From positions 1,488,001 through 1,552,000 of the forward strand of contig VMSW01000007.1 in the NCBI GenBank assembly GCA_013791955.1: a stretch of 64,000 nucleotides of DNA, read 5' to 3'. The position numbers and the translations under genes are program-made. The DNA comes from Propionicimonas sp. (GTDB taxonomy: Bacteria; Actinomycetota; Actinomycetes; Propionibacteriales; Propionibacteriaceae). The notes beneath the pieces are model-generated. The model had not been told where the DNA came from and ran no database searches. It was given only the letters and a program-made list of their open reading frames with translations. This document shows, in pieces, positions 24,957 to 33,335 of the stretch; positions within the stretch are counted from its first letter, which is position 1; the number at the start of each line of letters is the position of its first letter.

Positions 24957-25826
24957 ATGACCACTAAAACCCTGCCCGCAACGCCGCAGACCTTGAAACG
25001 CCCCGATCCTATCGAGCGGGCCCGGCGGCTTGGTACGGCCGCGGCCCTGATCGCGATGCCGGCCATTTTCGTCTTCGCTTTCGCCACCCACCCAGACCTG
25101 GGCAGCATCCGGCTGCTGGAACCGGCCGACCTGATCCTGCGAGCGCGCGGGGACGCCGTACTGCAATTCGCCCACGCACTGGTGACCCTCAACACCGCCC
25201 TGCTCGTGGTCGTCGCGCTACACCTCCAATCGTTGCTGCGGGCCGGTCGCGGTGCCTGGGCAGGTCTGGTCGGTGGCGCGATGGCAGTGCTCGGAGCCTG
25301 CCTGCTCGCAGCCGACAAAGGTGCGTTGTGCCTAACCATGAGCGCCTTGGACGCCGTGGATGAGGCCACCTTCAACGCGATGCTGCCCGGGCTGATGGCG
25401 ATCTTCGACAAGCAGGGTTGGGTGGTGCTCGTCTGGGGCATGGTGCTGCTGCCCTTGGGCGTCGCCGTGCAGGCAATCGGGCTGGCGCGGTCTGGCGCCT
25501 GGCCAAAGTGGCAGGCCGGGGCCTTGTTCGTGGGCTCGCTGCTCATCGCCGCACCCGACGGGATGGAGATCATCAACCTGACTGCGGCCCTGGCGCTGTT
25601 CGTGGCCCTGGCCCCTGAGGCCGTCCGCCTCGCCCGGGGTTCATCGCCGGTCACCGGCGCTGCGGCGGCGTCCCGCTGTCGCGATTGCCACTACCGCCGC
25701 GCTAGCGCGGGTGCCGATTCACATGGAGCGCTGCGCCGCAATGATGCTGCCCACATAGACCACCATCGGCAGGACGACCGCGGCCGCGAGGGCGTACCAC
25801 AGGCCGTCCGGGGAAATCGCGGGTAG
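24957..25826 (+). CDS. Multi-pass membrane protein divergent from a TetR regulator
   Basis: A 289-residue protein starting MTTKTLPATPQ, with AGGAGG 6 bases before the ATG. Six or so hydrophobic helices occupy residues about 30-230. The last 60 residues (from about SRCRDCHYRR) are Cys/His/Arg rich, not membrane-like, and overlap the neighbouring minus-strand gene by 108 bases. That tail looks like a read-through into antisense sequence after loss of the original stop or a small frameshift near 25,660. The family is not recognised with certainty. Regulation by the divergent TetR gene is inferred from layout. Confidence 0.75.
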   Translation: MTTKTLPATPQTLKRPDPIERARRLGTAAALIAMPAIFVFAFATHPDLGSIRLLEPADLILRARGDAVLQFAHALVTLNTALLVVVALHLQSLLRAGRGAWAGLVGGAMAVLGACLLAADKGALCLTMSALDAVDEATFNAMLPGLMAIFDKQGWVVLVWGMVLLPLGVAVQAIGLARSGAWPKWQAGALFVGSLLIAAPDGMEIINLTAALALFVALAPEAVRLARGSSPVTGAAAASRCRDCHYRRASAGADSHGALRRNDAAHIDHHRQDDRGREGVPQAVRGNRG

Positions 25827-26183
25827 CTGGCCGTTCGCCGAGAAGGACACCCACATCAGCAGGGCGTAGGTGAGGGCAGCCGAGACGACAAAAGCGCGGT
25901 TGCCCGCGAATCGACGAATCGCGACATTGCGTTCATCCTGCTCCTCAATGCCGAGGCGCCGCGTCGTATCGCTGGCCCTAGTGGCCACCCCGCCGCGCAT
26001 CAGCGCAGCAATAGCGAGCCCGAGCAGCAGGACGCCGAGCCCGGTGACCAGGCGGGGATCGAAAGGTAGCCCGGTCGCCACCGCCTGCAGGGTTAGCCCC
26101 GTGGCGCCCACCACCACTGCGGTGGCGGCCAGCGTCCAGCCGATTCGCCGTTGGCGATCTGCCCAGGCCTTGCTACTGCTCAT
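25719..26183 (-). CDS. Small membrane protein paired with an XRE regulator
   Basis: A 154-residue protein with four predicted helices (about residues 15-35, 42-62, 97-115, 125-146) and a charged central loop (RLGIEEQDERNVAIRR). It resembles the DUF2178-like membrane proteins that commonly accompany a small XRE regulator. The ATG at 26183 is set by a GAGGAGG site 6 bases upstream, and the start overlaps the regulator stop by 11 bases. Two-gene operon with the regulator. Function is unknown. Confidence 0.8.
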   Translation of the reverse strand: MSSSKAWADRQRRIGWTLAATAVVVGATGLTLQAVATGLPFDPRLVTGLGVLLLGLAIAALMRGGVATRASDTTRRLGIEEQDERNVAIRRFAGNRAFVVSAALTYALLMWVSFSANGQLPAISPDGLWYALAAAVVLPMVVYVGSIIAAQRSM

Positions 26184-26382
26184 CGTCTTCCTCCTCATAC
26201 AAAAACATCTTCTCGATCTGAATCTCGAAGGTTCGCGCCAACCGGAAGGCCAGGGTGATGGACGGGTTGTACCGACCCCGCTCCAGGGAGATCACGGTCT
26301 GCCGCGATACCCCAACCAGGTCAGCGAGCTGCTGCTGAGTCCACCCTTTGGTGGTGCGCAGTTCGGCTAGCCGGTTCTTCAT
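26173..26382 (-). CDS. Small XRE-family HTH regulator (YozG-like)
   Basis: A 69-residue protein that is a single helix-turn-helix domain: MKNRLAELRTTKGWTQQQ, LADLVGVSRQTVISLERGRY, then an acidic tail LYEEEDDEQ. This is the widely distributed stand-alone YozG/DUF739-like regulator that precedes a small membrane protein gene. The ATG at 26382 follows GGAG by 5 bases; a GTG at 26385 is an alternative. Two identical ATGTAAAG elements upstream may be operator or promoter parts. Confidence 0.9.
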   Translation of the reverse strand: MKNRLAELRTTKGWTQQQLADLVGVSRQTVISLERGRYNPSITLAFRLARTFEIQIEKMFLYEEEDDEQ

Positions 26383-26406
26383 CACATCTCCATCTAGTGA
26401 AGCGTC

Positions 26407-26458
26407 CTTTACATCAACGCTAGCGCCGATGGGGCCGAATGTCTAGCTAGCTTTACAT
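26407..26458 (-). repeat. Direct repeat ATGTAAAG in the XRE promoter region
   Basis: The octamer ATGTAAAG occurs at 26407-26414 and 26451-26458 on the minus strand, 44 bases apart, in an otherwise GC-rich intergenic stretch upstream of the XRE regulator. Spacing of about four helical turns would suit a dimeric or cooperative repressor, but chance cannot be ruled out. Confidence 0.35.
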
Positions 26459-26567
26459 AGGATGCGATCGAATTTGAGGCTCGCCCGGCACAGCCGGGCG
26501 GCGGTGGTTGCCTTGACGACGCCAACCACGCCGCTTAGCATCGCCTGATTCGCTGATCGGAGGCCCG

Positions 26568-27089
26568 ATGCGTCCCGTCCGCTACAACGTGGCAGCCAGC
26601 CTGGATGGCTACATCACCGGACCCGATGGTGGATTCGAGTGGATCCCCGATGACCCAACCGTCGACTTCGCCGGCATCTTCGCCCGGGTCGACACGGTGC
26701 TGCTCGGCCGGAAGTCTTTTGTCGACGCCCAGGCGATGAGCGAGCCTGCTTGGAGCCCGCAGGCCCGCGTCTTCGTCTTCTCCACCACCCTGCGGGCCGA
26801 GGACCACCCCGAGGTGACCGTCGTCGGCCAGGACGCCGCACACCGAGTCCAGGCGTTGCGGGAGGAGCCGGGTGACGGCGAAATCTGGCTGTTCGGTGGC
26901 GGCGAGCTATTCCGGAGGCTGCTCGCGGCCGGACAGGTCGACCGGGTGGAGGTCACCATCGTTCCGGTGCTACTGGGTGGCGGCACCCCACTGATCGCAG
27001 CCGGTGCACCCCGGTCTCAGCTCACGCTCGAGGGCACTCACGTCTACCCGAGCGGAATGGTTGGGCTGACGTACTCAGTTCTACGCTGA
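26568..27089 (+). CDS. Dihydrofolate reductase-like / RibD C-terminal domain protein
   Basis: A 173-residue single-domain protein starting MRPVRYNVAASLDGYITGPDGG, with GGAGG upstream of the ATG. Family motifs include DTVLLGRKSF, FVFSTTL, IWLFGGGELFRRLLAAGQVD and VTIVPVLLGGGTPL. RibD_C proteins use NADPH and are homologous to the reductase of riboflavin synthesis, but stand-alone copies like this (YyaP/YwjB type) have no firmly assigned substrate. It stands alone between the XRE operon and a GH18-like gene. Confidence 0.9.
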   Translation: MRPVRYNVAASLDGYITGPDGGFEWIPDDPTVDFAGIFARVDTVLLGRKSFVDAQAMSEPAWSPQARVFVFSTTLRAEDHPEVTVVGQDAAHRVQALREEPGDGEIWLFGGGELFRRLLAAGQVDRVEVTIVPVLLGGGTPLIAAGAPRSQLTLEGTHVYPSGMVGLTYSVLR

Positions 27090-27111
27090 CCGGCCGCAGG
27101 TGACGCCGGGT

Positions 27112-28101
27112 TCAGGAGATCGGGTCGCCGAGACTCAGCTCCCAGACGGCCAGGCCGTGGAGGCCCTGCTCGCCAGCGAGCGCCTTGCGGGCGGTGAAGG
27201 TGGTGCCATCGGCCCACCACAGCACCGTGCCGTCGGCAAGAGTCGCCGTCCATTCCTGCTGGAGGGCATCGAAGGTGGCCCGATCCCCGGCCAGCGTCCG
27301 CGCCTGGGCGACGCTGAGCGATGCCCCGGCCGAACCGTCAGCTGGCCAGGTGTAGCCGTACTCCCCCACGCCCAAATCGATCTTCGCCTTGGGCACTTTG
27401 GCCTTGATGAAGGCCGCCAGCACCTGCCGCACCCAAGGGGTGCCGCCGACGGGCCCGGCATTGCTCCAAGTTGGCCCGTGCTGGTCGTAGGCCATCAGCA
27501 CGAAGCGATCAATGCGTTTGGTCAGCTTGGTCAGCTGATAGCCCGACCTGGCGTAGCCGCCAGCGGTTTCGCTCGACATCACCGCCATCGAGATCTTCTT
27601 GCGCGCCGGGAGTGCCTTACGCAGTGACTTCACGAACGACGTCAGGCCGGCGGCGTGGGAGGCCTTCAGCGACTCCAGATCGATCTGGACGCCATCGAAA
27701 TGTCCCTTCTTCACCTTCGCAACCAGGGACTTCACCACGGCCGCGCGATGCTTCTTGCTCTTCAGCAGACGGCCAGCGATCTTCGAGGAGAAGTCACCGA
27801 TGCTGGAGTCGTAGTTGCTCACCAGCAGCTCAGCTTTGAGCCCGCGAGCATGGGCTTCCTTGACGATGGCCGCAGCTGCTTTGGGCACCTTGGTCAGCTT
27901 GGCGCCGCTCTTGGTGAGGTTCACCCCGTCCACCCCGACGATGGCGATCTTGGCGGCATTCTGGGTGACGTAACGCTGCGCCCCCGGGACGGCCATCAGG
28001 TAGCCCTCGACCGGCAGGCTGACCTCAGCTTGGGTTGTGGTGGGCGCCGGGACGGCAAACGCAACCGCCAGCGCGACGACGAACAGCAACAACCTCTTCA
28101 T
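27112..28101 (-). CDS. Secreted GH18-like glycosyl hydrolase (spore-cortex/chitinase fold)
   Basis: A 329-residue protein with a signal peptide (MKRLLLFVVALAVAFA, cleavage near TTTQA). The GH18 fold is indicated by the motif FDGVQIDLE (the DxxDxDxE position, catalytic Glu about residue 154), then SMAVMSS and LMAYDQHG, and the C-terminal LWWADG. The DxxDxDxE motif keeps the second Asp and Glu. Related YaaH/YdhD-type proteins cleave peptidoglycan or chitin-like glycans. The ATG at 28101 has GAGAGG upstream; the frame extends to 28230 without a signal-like start. It is convergent with the RibD_C-like gene, with 22 bases between. Confidence 0.85.
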   Translation of the reverse strand: MKRLLLFVVALAVAFAVPAPTTTQAEVSLPVEGYLMAVPGAQRYVTQNAAKIAIVGVDGVNLTKSGAKLTKVPKAAAAIVKEAHARGLKAELLVSNYDSSIGDFSSKIAGRLLKSKKHRAAVVKSLVAKVKKGHFDGVQIDLESLKASHAAGLTSFVKSLRKALPARKKISMAVMSSETAGGYARSGYQLTKLTKRIDRFVLMAYDQHGPTWSNAGPVGGTPWVRQVLAAFIKAKVPKAKIDLGVGEYGYTWPADGSAGASLSVAQARTLAGDRATFDALQQEWTATLADGTVLWWADGTTFTARKALAGEQGLHGLAVWELSLGDPIS

Positions 28102-28241
28102 GACCTCTCCCCGCTGGGTGCCGGTGGGGGTTGGGCATTCCCAGCTGTGCACCACTGTGCTCCCTATTGCAGGGCCGCGGGAACCAACAGTGAGGATTAC
28201 CGAGCTAGCCCCGACGCTCGGCCCGGGCAACCCGGCCAGCG

Positions 28242-28799
28242 CTACAGCATCAATCCGTCATAGCCGACCGAGATGAGGTGTTCAGCTTCGTAGTGCTTCA
28301 GCGGATACTCGTTGGCCGGCAGCGCGCGCAGGTAGAACTTCAGCGCCCCTTCACTGGCCGGCTCGATCATCAGGTAGCGCTGCATCCGGGACGGGCCCAC
28401 CCGTCCGCGCATCACGTCATAGAGGTAGTGCAGCAACTCGGTTCCGTGACGGGGTTCGCCACCCCGGGAGAACAGTCGGCGCTGGTTTCGGTGGGCCGGG
28501 TGAATCGCAAAGTAGGCCAGAAAGTCGTACTGATCCTGGGGGTAGCTCATCACGATCGCGCCCCCCACGATTCCTTCCGGCGGGTCGCCCTCTGAGGGGT
28601 CGATGACTCGGCGCAGGAAGGCGGTCGTGTCGGGAAAATCACTCCACAGCCGATGCGAGGACTTCCCGATAGGGAAGGCCATGTTCAAGATGTCCCGCAG
28701 CGCATGGCGGTCATCGCGGGTTAGCTCGGCGTAGGCATGATGCTCGTTGGCATAGGACGCCGCACTGCGCCCGGCCGACGTCCCGCCTCTTCTAGCCAC
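28242..28799 (-). CDS. GNAT-like acetyltransferase domain protein
   Basis: A 185-residue protein. The segment FLAYFAIHPAHRNQRRLFSRGGEPRHGTELLHYLYD resembles the GNAT beta4-alpha3 acetyl-CoA region, although the usual RGxGxG loop is replaced by a longer Arg/Gly-rich stretch. The end has LKFYLRALPANEYPLKHY, typical of a late GNAT strand. Start choice is uncertain: the GTG at 28799 follows AAGGATGG; GTG at 28814 or ATG at 28907 are alternatives, the last overlapping the antitoxin-like gene. It lies downstream of that gene on the same strand. Substrate is unknown. Confidence 0.6.
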   Translation of the reverse strand: MARRGGTSAGRSAASYANEHHAYAELTRDDRHALRDILNMAFPIGKSSHRLWSDFPDTTAFLRRVIDPSEGDPPEGIVGGAIVMSYPQDQYDFLAYFAIHPAHRNQRRLFSRGGEPRHGTELLHYLYDVMRGRVGPSRMQRYLMIEPASEGALKFYLRALPANEYPLKHYEAEHLISVGYDGLML

Positions 28800-28863
28800 C
28801 GTCCCATCCTTCACGATTTGTGACGCTGCTGGCCAAATGCCCGGTCGGCAAACAGCCAGGACT

Positions 28864-29085
28864 TCAGCGGGCTCTGTTCCTCGGGTGTTGGCGGGCCAGG
28901 CGTTCATTGCCGCGCCGATAGTTGCCGGTCAGGCGGGCCATGAGTTCCTGGGGATCGCCACTCTCAACATCGGTAAGGAACTCGGCCGCACGACGTCCGC
29001 GAAGAGTGGCGGCCGGTCGTCCGTGGTGGCTGATCACTACGTCGGCACCACGAAGCAGGTAGGTGAAACCTTCCGGAGGCGGCAT
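28864..29085 (-). CDS. Phd/YefM-like antitoxin, apparently without a partner toxin
   Basis: A 73-residue protein starting MPPPEGFTYLLRGADVVISHHGRPAATLRGRRAAEFLTDVESG. The ISHHGRPAATLRG stretch matches the prevent-host-death fold that binds promoter DNA and neutralises a toxin. The C-terminal GNYRRGNERLARQHPRN is Arg rich. No PIN, Doc or RelE gene follows; the next gene is the GNAT-like protein. No ribosome site precedes the ATG at 29085, and an AT-rich TACTAGAT lies 9-16 bases upstream, so a leaderless transcript is possible. An in-frame ATG at 29115 is an alternative. Confidence 0.7.
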   Translation of the reverse strand: MPPPEGFTYLLRGADVVISHHGRPAATLRGRRAAEFLTDVESGDPQELMARLTGNYRRGNERLARQHPRNRAR

Positions 29086-29191
29086 GGGCGCCAATCTAGT
29101 ACGCAATATTTCCAAAACGCCTCCGGCTCCACGTCGCTGCGACCAGGGGCGCCACTAGCGGCGTTAGTGGCTTCGCGGCGCCGCCCAGCCC

Positions 29192-29220
29192 TTGACGCCG
29201 CCGAGGCCCTCGGGTTGCAT
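29192..29220 (+). promoter_or_regulatory. Candidate promoter for the amylase gene
   Basis: TTGACG (29192-29197) and TTGCAT (29215-29220) are separated by 17 bases, 30 bases before the amylase ATG. The -35 match is good and the -10 match weak. A 7-bp inverted repeat GCCACTA/TAGTGGC (29151-29171) lies just upstream and could be an operator. Confidence 0.35.
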
Positions 29221-29250
29221 GGGGCTAACCCCCAATGTCGAGGAGTCGGA

Positions 29251-32046
29251 ATGTCCTTGCGTCAAACCACCGTCGTTTTTCTCGCAGCGGGACTACTCGC
29301 CGCTTCAGCGACCGTCCCCTTTGCCACCACAGCCGCCGCCGGGCCCACAACTCCTGCCAGCCAGTTGGCCCAGGGCAAGGGCTCGGACAAGGGCAACGGC
29401 TCGGGCAGATTGGTGGCCCAGCACTCCCTGCGCGCGCCGGTCACCAACGAGAACTTCTACTTCGTGATGGCCGATCGGTTCGCCAACGGCGACACCAACA
29501 ACGACACCGGCGGCATCGCCGGTGGGGTCAACGACCACGGGTTCAACCCGGCCAACAAGGGCTTCTACAACGGTGGCGACCTGGCCGGGCTGCTGGACAA
29601 GATCGACTACATCCAAGGCCTGGGCACGACGTCCATCTGGCTGACGCCCAGCTTCAAGAACAAAGCCGTACAGCTGGAGGACGGGCCCTCAGCCGGCTAT
29701 CACGGCTACTGGATCACCGACTTCACCCAGATCGACCCGCACCTGGGCACCAACGCCGAACTCAAGAAGTTGGTTGACGAGGCGCATGCCCGGGGGATGA
29801 AGGTCTACTTCGACATCATTACCAATCACACCGCCGACGTGATCGGCTACCAGGAGGGCGCCCGGACCGCATACATCCCGAAGGACGCCCCCGCTGGCTC
29901 GTACACGACGGCGTCCGGCAAGGAATTCGACGATCGCGACTACGCCGGCACCAACACCTTCCCCGCCCTCGATGCCTTGACGTCCTTCCCCTACACCCCG
30001 GTGCTTGAGCCGGGCGAGGAGAACCTCAAGGTTCCCGCCTGGCTGAACGACACCACGCTGTATCACAACCGCGGAAATACGACCTTCACCGGTGAGGACT
30101 CCTACTACGGCGACTTCTTTGGGCTGGACGATCTGTTCACCGAAAATCCGAAGGTCGTCAACGGCATGATCGACATCTACGAAACGTGGATCGGCGAGCT
30201 GGGGATCGACGGTTTCCGGATCGACACCATGAAGCACGTCGACGACGCGTTCTGGCAAAAGTTCGGATCAAAAGTGCTGGCCTACGCCAAGGCTCACGGC
30301 AAGAGCCAGTTCTACATGTTCGGCGAGGTCTATGACCTGAACCGGCCGTTCACCTCCACCTTCACCACTCGGGACAAGATGCAGGCCGTGCTGGACTTCC
30401 CGTTCCAGGACGCCGCTCGCAACTTCGCCTCGAAGAGTCAGCCAACCTCGGAGTTGAAGACCTTCTTCGAGGCCGACGACTGGTACACCGACGCGGACTC
30501 GAACGTTTACCAGCTGCCGACCTTCCTCGGGAACCACGACATGGGACGGATCGGCTATTTCGTCACCGACGACAACTCCGGCGCCGATGAGGCCGAACTG
30601 GTGGCCCGCGACCGGCTGTCGCATGAGCTGATGTATTTCTCGCGCGGTAACCCGGTTATCTACTACGGCGACGAGCAGGGTTTCACCGGCTCCGGTGGGG
30701 ACCAGTTGGCCCGCCAGACGCTGTTCGCCAGCCAGGTTCCTGAATATCTGGACGACAATCTGCTGGGCACCGACGCCACCCACGCGGTCGACAACTTCAA
30801 CCCCGACTCCGCGATGTATCGCACGATCAGTGAGTTGTCGGCGCTGACCAAGCAGCACCCGGCGCTGCGCAACGGCGCCCATCAGCACCGCTATGCGAGC
30901 ACCGATGCGGGCATCTACGCCTTCTCCCGCATCGATCGCGGCCAGCAGCGCGAGTACGTGGTGGCGCTGAACAACAGTGAAAGCGCCAAGACCGCCGCCG
31001 TCCCGACCTATTTCTCCCGCAGCGGCTTCAAGCGCATCTACGGCTCCGGCGATGATCTCTTGACCACCGACGCGTCCAGCAAGCTACCCGTCAAGGTGGC
31101 CGCGCTTTCGGCCGTGGTTTATGAGTCGGTGGCGAAGATCCCGCAGTCGCACCAGGCCCCCGCCATTCGGCTGGGCAACCCGGCTCCGTCCGCGCAGACC
31201 AACTCCCGGATGACCGTCCAGGCTGACGTCAGCGGCTCCTCCTTCAACGAGGTGACGTTCTACGCGAAGGTCGGCAAGGGTCGGTGGACCTCGATCGGCA
31301 CTGACGACACCCGTCCTTACCGGGTCTTCCATGACACCGCGGCGATCAATGACGGCACCAAAGTCAGCTACCGCGCGGTGGTGCGCGACAACGCCGGACA
31401 CACTCGTCTCAGCAACGAGCAGCGGGCCACCGTGCCCAAGCCCAAGCTGACGATCGAGACCCCGGTTGCGGGCGCCAAGGTATTCGGCACGATCCAGGTG
31501 CTGGCAACTGCCGACCCGGAGATGAGCTCGCATGTGGTTCGGATCCAGCGGCAGGTCGGCGACGGATCCTGGCAGACGCTGGCGACCGACAGCTCCTCGC
31601 CGGTCTACAGCTACTTCGACGATGTCAGCCCGATCGCGGTCGGTTCGTTGATCCACTACCGAGCCATCCTCACCGAACCGGACGGCACACGGGTCATCAG
31701 CCAGGTGCGCACCGTGACTCGCAGCGCTCCAGAGCCGCTGGTGCCGAACGTGACCGTGGCCGGCAACGTCCAAAGTGAGATCGGTTGCCCAGGCGACTGG
31801 GACCCGGCCTGCAATGTCAGCGACCTCACCTTCGACACCTCTGATGGCCTGTGGAAGGGCACCTGGACGGTGCCTGCGGGCGATTACGAGTGGAAGGTCG
31901 CCGTCAACGACTCCTGGGACGTCAACTACGGCTCCGGCGGTGCCGCGGGCGGCGGGAACCTCCCCCTAAGCGTCCCTGCCGGAGGTGCCAGCGTGACCTT
32001 CGTCTGGGATCAGATCTCGCACATCCCCTCGGCCACCATCGGGTAG
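29251..32046 (+). CDS. Secreted GH13 alpha-amylase/pullulanase-like enzyme with C-terminal X25 module
   Basis: A 931-residue exported starch-active enzyme. The signal peptide covers residues 1-30. The catalytic GH13 domain (about 65-560) has all four conserved regions: DIITNH, GFRIDTMKH (nucleophile Asp about 325), FGEVYD (acid/base Glu about 359) and FLGNHD (Asp about 430). Two Ig-like or fibronectin-like segments follow (about 640-830). The C-terminal 100 residues, with GNVQSEIGCPGDWDPAC and GTWTVPAGDYEWKVAVNDSWDVNYG, match the pullulanase X25 module. GGAG precedes the ATG at 29251; the frame extends back to 28837 across the promoter. It should degrade alpha-glucans outside the cell. Confidence 0.95.
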   Translation: MSLRQTTVVFLAAGLLAASATVPFATTAAAGPTTPASQLAQGKGSDKGNGSGRLVAQHSLRAPVTNENFYFVMADRFANGDTNNDTGGIAGGVNDHGFNPANKGFYNGGDLAGLLDKIDYIQGLGTTSIWLTPSFKNKAVQLEDGPSAGYHGYWITDFTQIDPHLGTNAELKKLVDEAHARGMKVYFDIITNHTADVIGYQEGARTAYIPKDAPAGSYTTASGKEFDDRDYAGTNTFPALDALTSFPYTPVLEPGEENLKVPAWLNDTTLYHNRGNTTFTGEDSYYGDFFGLDDLFTENPKVVNGMIDIYETWIGELGIDGFRIDTMKHVDDAFWQKFGSKVLAYAKAHGKSQFYMFGEVYDLNRPFTSTFTTRDKMQAVLDFPFQDAARNFASKSQPTSELKTFFEADDWYTDADSNVYQLPTFLGNHDMGRIGYFVTDDNSGADEAELVARDRLSHELMYFSRGNPVIYYGDEQGFTGSGGDQLARQTLFASQVPEYLDDNLLGTDATHAVDNFNPDSAMYRTISELSALTKQHPALRNGAHQHRYASTDAGIYAFSRIDRGQQREYVVALNNSESAKTAAVPTYFSRSGFKRIYGSGDDLLTTDASSKLPVKVAALSAVVYESVAKIPQSHQAPAIRLGNPAPSAQTNSRMTVQADVSGSSFNEVTFYAKVGKGRWTSIGTDDTRPYRVFHDTAAINDGTKVSYRAVVRDNAGHTRLSNEQRATVPKPKLTIETPVAGAKVFGTIQVLATADPEMSSHVVRIQRQVGDGSWQTLATDSSSPVYSYFDDVSPIAVGSLIHYRAILTEPDGTRVISQVRTVTRSAPEPLVPNVTVAGNVQSEIGCPGDWDPACNVSDLTFDTSDGLWKGTWTVPAGDYEWKVAVNDSWDVNYGSGGAAGGGNLPLSVPAGGASVTFVWDQISHIPSATIG

Positions 32047-32062
32047 GGGAAACCGTTGCCCG

Positions 32063-32515
32063 CTAGTAGGTCGCGATCTCGCTGCTGAGCAGACCCGCCG
32101 AAAGCTTCAGCATCCACCGCTGGTCGACGGATTTCCAGACGTTCCCGCGGGTGCTGGCGGCTGCTGCCCATGAGCAGGCCTCTGGCAACCACCGGTCGAT
32201 GATTTCGACGCTGAGTTGTTGCCGCAACTCGGACGGCACGGCCTGCCACCGCATGAGTAAGCGATCAGTCTCGTCGCGAGATGGCACTGTCACGTAGCGA
32301 CTACGACCGTCCCCGACCCAGTACACGTCGAAGACCACGATCGGCGCCGTTCTGGGATCGGCAGCAGGCTTGCCAAGCGACAGACTTCCGAGGGTGACGC
32401 CAGCCACTTCTAGGGCGGATTCGATCTGATCGCGGCCGACTACGTGTGCTAAACCACGTGGCAGCCGGTCCTTGTCGTAATTGCGCCACGGGTGTTCTGA
32501 AGACACGCGCCACAT
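32063..32515 (-). CDS. Hypothetical protein, 150 residues
   Basis: A soluble-looking protein starting MWRVSSEHPWRNYDKDRLPRG, rich in Trp and Arg, with no signal or membrane segment. AGGA lies 7 bases before the ATG at 32515. The segment IVVFDVYWVGDGRSRYVTVPSRDETDRLLMRWQAVP suggests a mixed alpha/beta fold. I do not recognise the family. It is convergent with the amylase gene, with 16 bases between the stops. Confidence 0.6.
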   Translation of the reverse strand: MWRVSSEHPWRNYDKDRLPRGLAHVVGRDQIESALEVAGVTLGSLSLGKPAADPRTAPIVVFDVYWVGDGRSRYVTVPSRDETDRLLMRWQAVPSELRQQLSVEIIDRWLPEACSWAAAASTRGNVWKSVDQRWMLKLSAGLLSSEIATY

Positions 32516-32690
32516 GCTAGTTCCTGCGGAGGCAAGTCCCTACGTCATCGACCACCCGCCATTTAACCGATCCGCTGACGTCAGGCCGCCGAGGTGGGGA
32601 CGGCGGCCTGGTTCTTCCCTGGTCGATCCGGCGTGCGTAGGTTGGCTCCATGCGTCCAGCCAAGTGGGCGCGAGTGAAGGGAGTGATGAG

Positions 32691-32963
32691 ATGCCTGACG
32701 TACAAGTGGCGCTTAGCCTGCCGATACTCAAGAAGGGCTCTGAGCCAGCTACCGGCCCCACGGCCGTGGAGCACCTTCAACTCATGTTGAACCAGCGCGG
32801 CGGCTACCCGCACCTGGTTGAGGATGGTGTCTTTGGCGCGGCCACCGAGGCCTCGGTCAAGCACTACCAGCACAACGAGAACCTCACCGTCGATGGGGTT
32901 GTCGGGAAGAACACCTGGAAATCGCTGCTGTCCAGGTGGCTCCTGCAGTCGGCACCAGGCTGA
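32691..32963 (+). CDS. Peptidoglycan-binding domain (PG_binding_1) protein
   Basis: A 90-residue protein that is little more than one PG_binding_1 domain: AVEHLQLMLNQRGGYPHLVEDGVFGAATEASVKHYQHNENLTVDGVVGKNTWKSLL. The sequence pattern DGxFGxxTxxxVxxYQ and VDGxVGxxTW is diagnostic. No signal peptide is seen with the ATG at 32691, which has GGAG 7 bases upstream; the frame remains open back to 32481. The lack of an export signal is odd for a wall-binding domain. It ends before a strong bidirectional terminator. Confidence 0.85.
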   Translation: MPDVQVALSLPILKKGSEPATGPTAVEHLQLMLNQRGGYPHLVEDGVFGAATEASVKHYQHNENLTVDGVVGKNTWKSLLSRWLLQSAPG

Positions 32964-33010
32964 CGTCGTCGGCCGGTTTTGGTTTCGCCGCCGGGCTCTG
33001 CTGACCCAAG

Positions 33011-33044
33011 GGTTGACCGCCCCGGCACGTTAGGGCGGTCAACC
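33011..33044. terminator. Bidirectional terminator
   Basis: GGTTGACCGCCC and GGGCGGTCAACC form a perfect 12-bp stem with a 10-base loop between the convergent peptidoglycan-binding gene and the winged-helix gene, whose stop codon it overlaps. Confidence 0.7.
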
Positions 33045-33335
33045 TGCGATGGCGCGCAGGGCGTCCAGATGGGACGCCCACTGGCGGCGCCCGTTCGCGG
33101 TCAGGGAGAGCCAGGTGCGAGGCCGCTTGCCGACGTAGCCCTTCTTGATGCCCACGATGCCGAGCGCCTCTAGGTGGGAGGCCTGACGGCTAAGCACGGA
33201 GTCGCTGACCTGCAGCTGGTCCCGCAGGGTCGCGAATTCGGTGTTGTCGGTGGCGTTCAGAGCGGCCACCAGGGAGAAGCGAACCGGATGGGTGAAGGCC
33301 TCCACGAGTTGGTGGCGCGGGTGCGGCGTGGTCAC
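33039..33335 (-). CDS. Winged-helix transcriptional regulator (HTH_34-like)
   Basis: A 98-residue winged-helix protein: HPVRFSLVAALNATDNTEFATLRDQLQVSDSVLSRQASHLEALGIV forms the helix-turn-helix, followed by the wing GYVGKRPRTWLSLTANGRRQWASHL. This is the PF13601 (HTH_34) pattern. The GTG at 33335 overlaps the upstream membrane-protein stop (GTGA), so translation is coupled and that start is preferred over longer reading frames. The regulator probably controls its own operon through the inverted repeat at 33817-33837. Confidence 0.9.
   Translation of the reverse strand: MTTPHPRHQLVEAFTHPVRFSLVAALNATDNTEFATLRDQLQVSDSVLSRQASHLEALGIVGIKKGYVGKRPRTWLSLTANGRRQWASHLDALRAIAG

Noticed and set aside
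25697-25710. CCGCGCTAGCGCGG palindrome as a terminator or operator
   Set aside because: It is a 14-bp perfect palindrome without loop or U-tract inside the doubtful tail of a coding frame; chance occurrence at this GC content is plausible.
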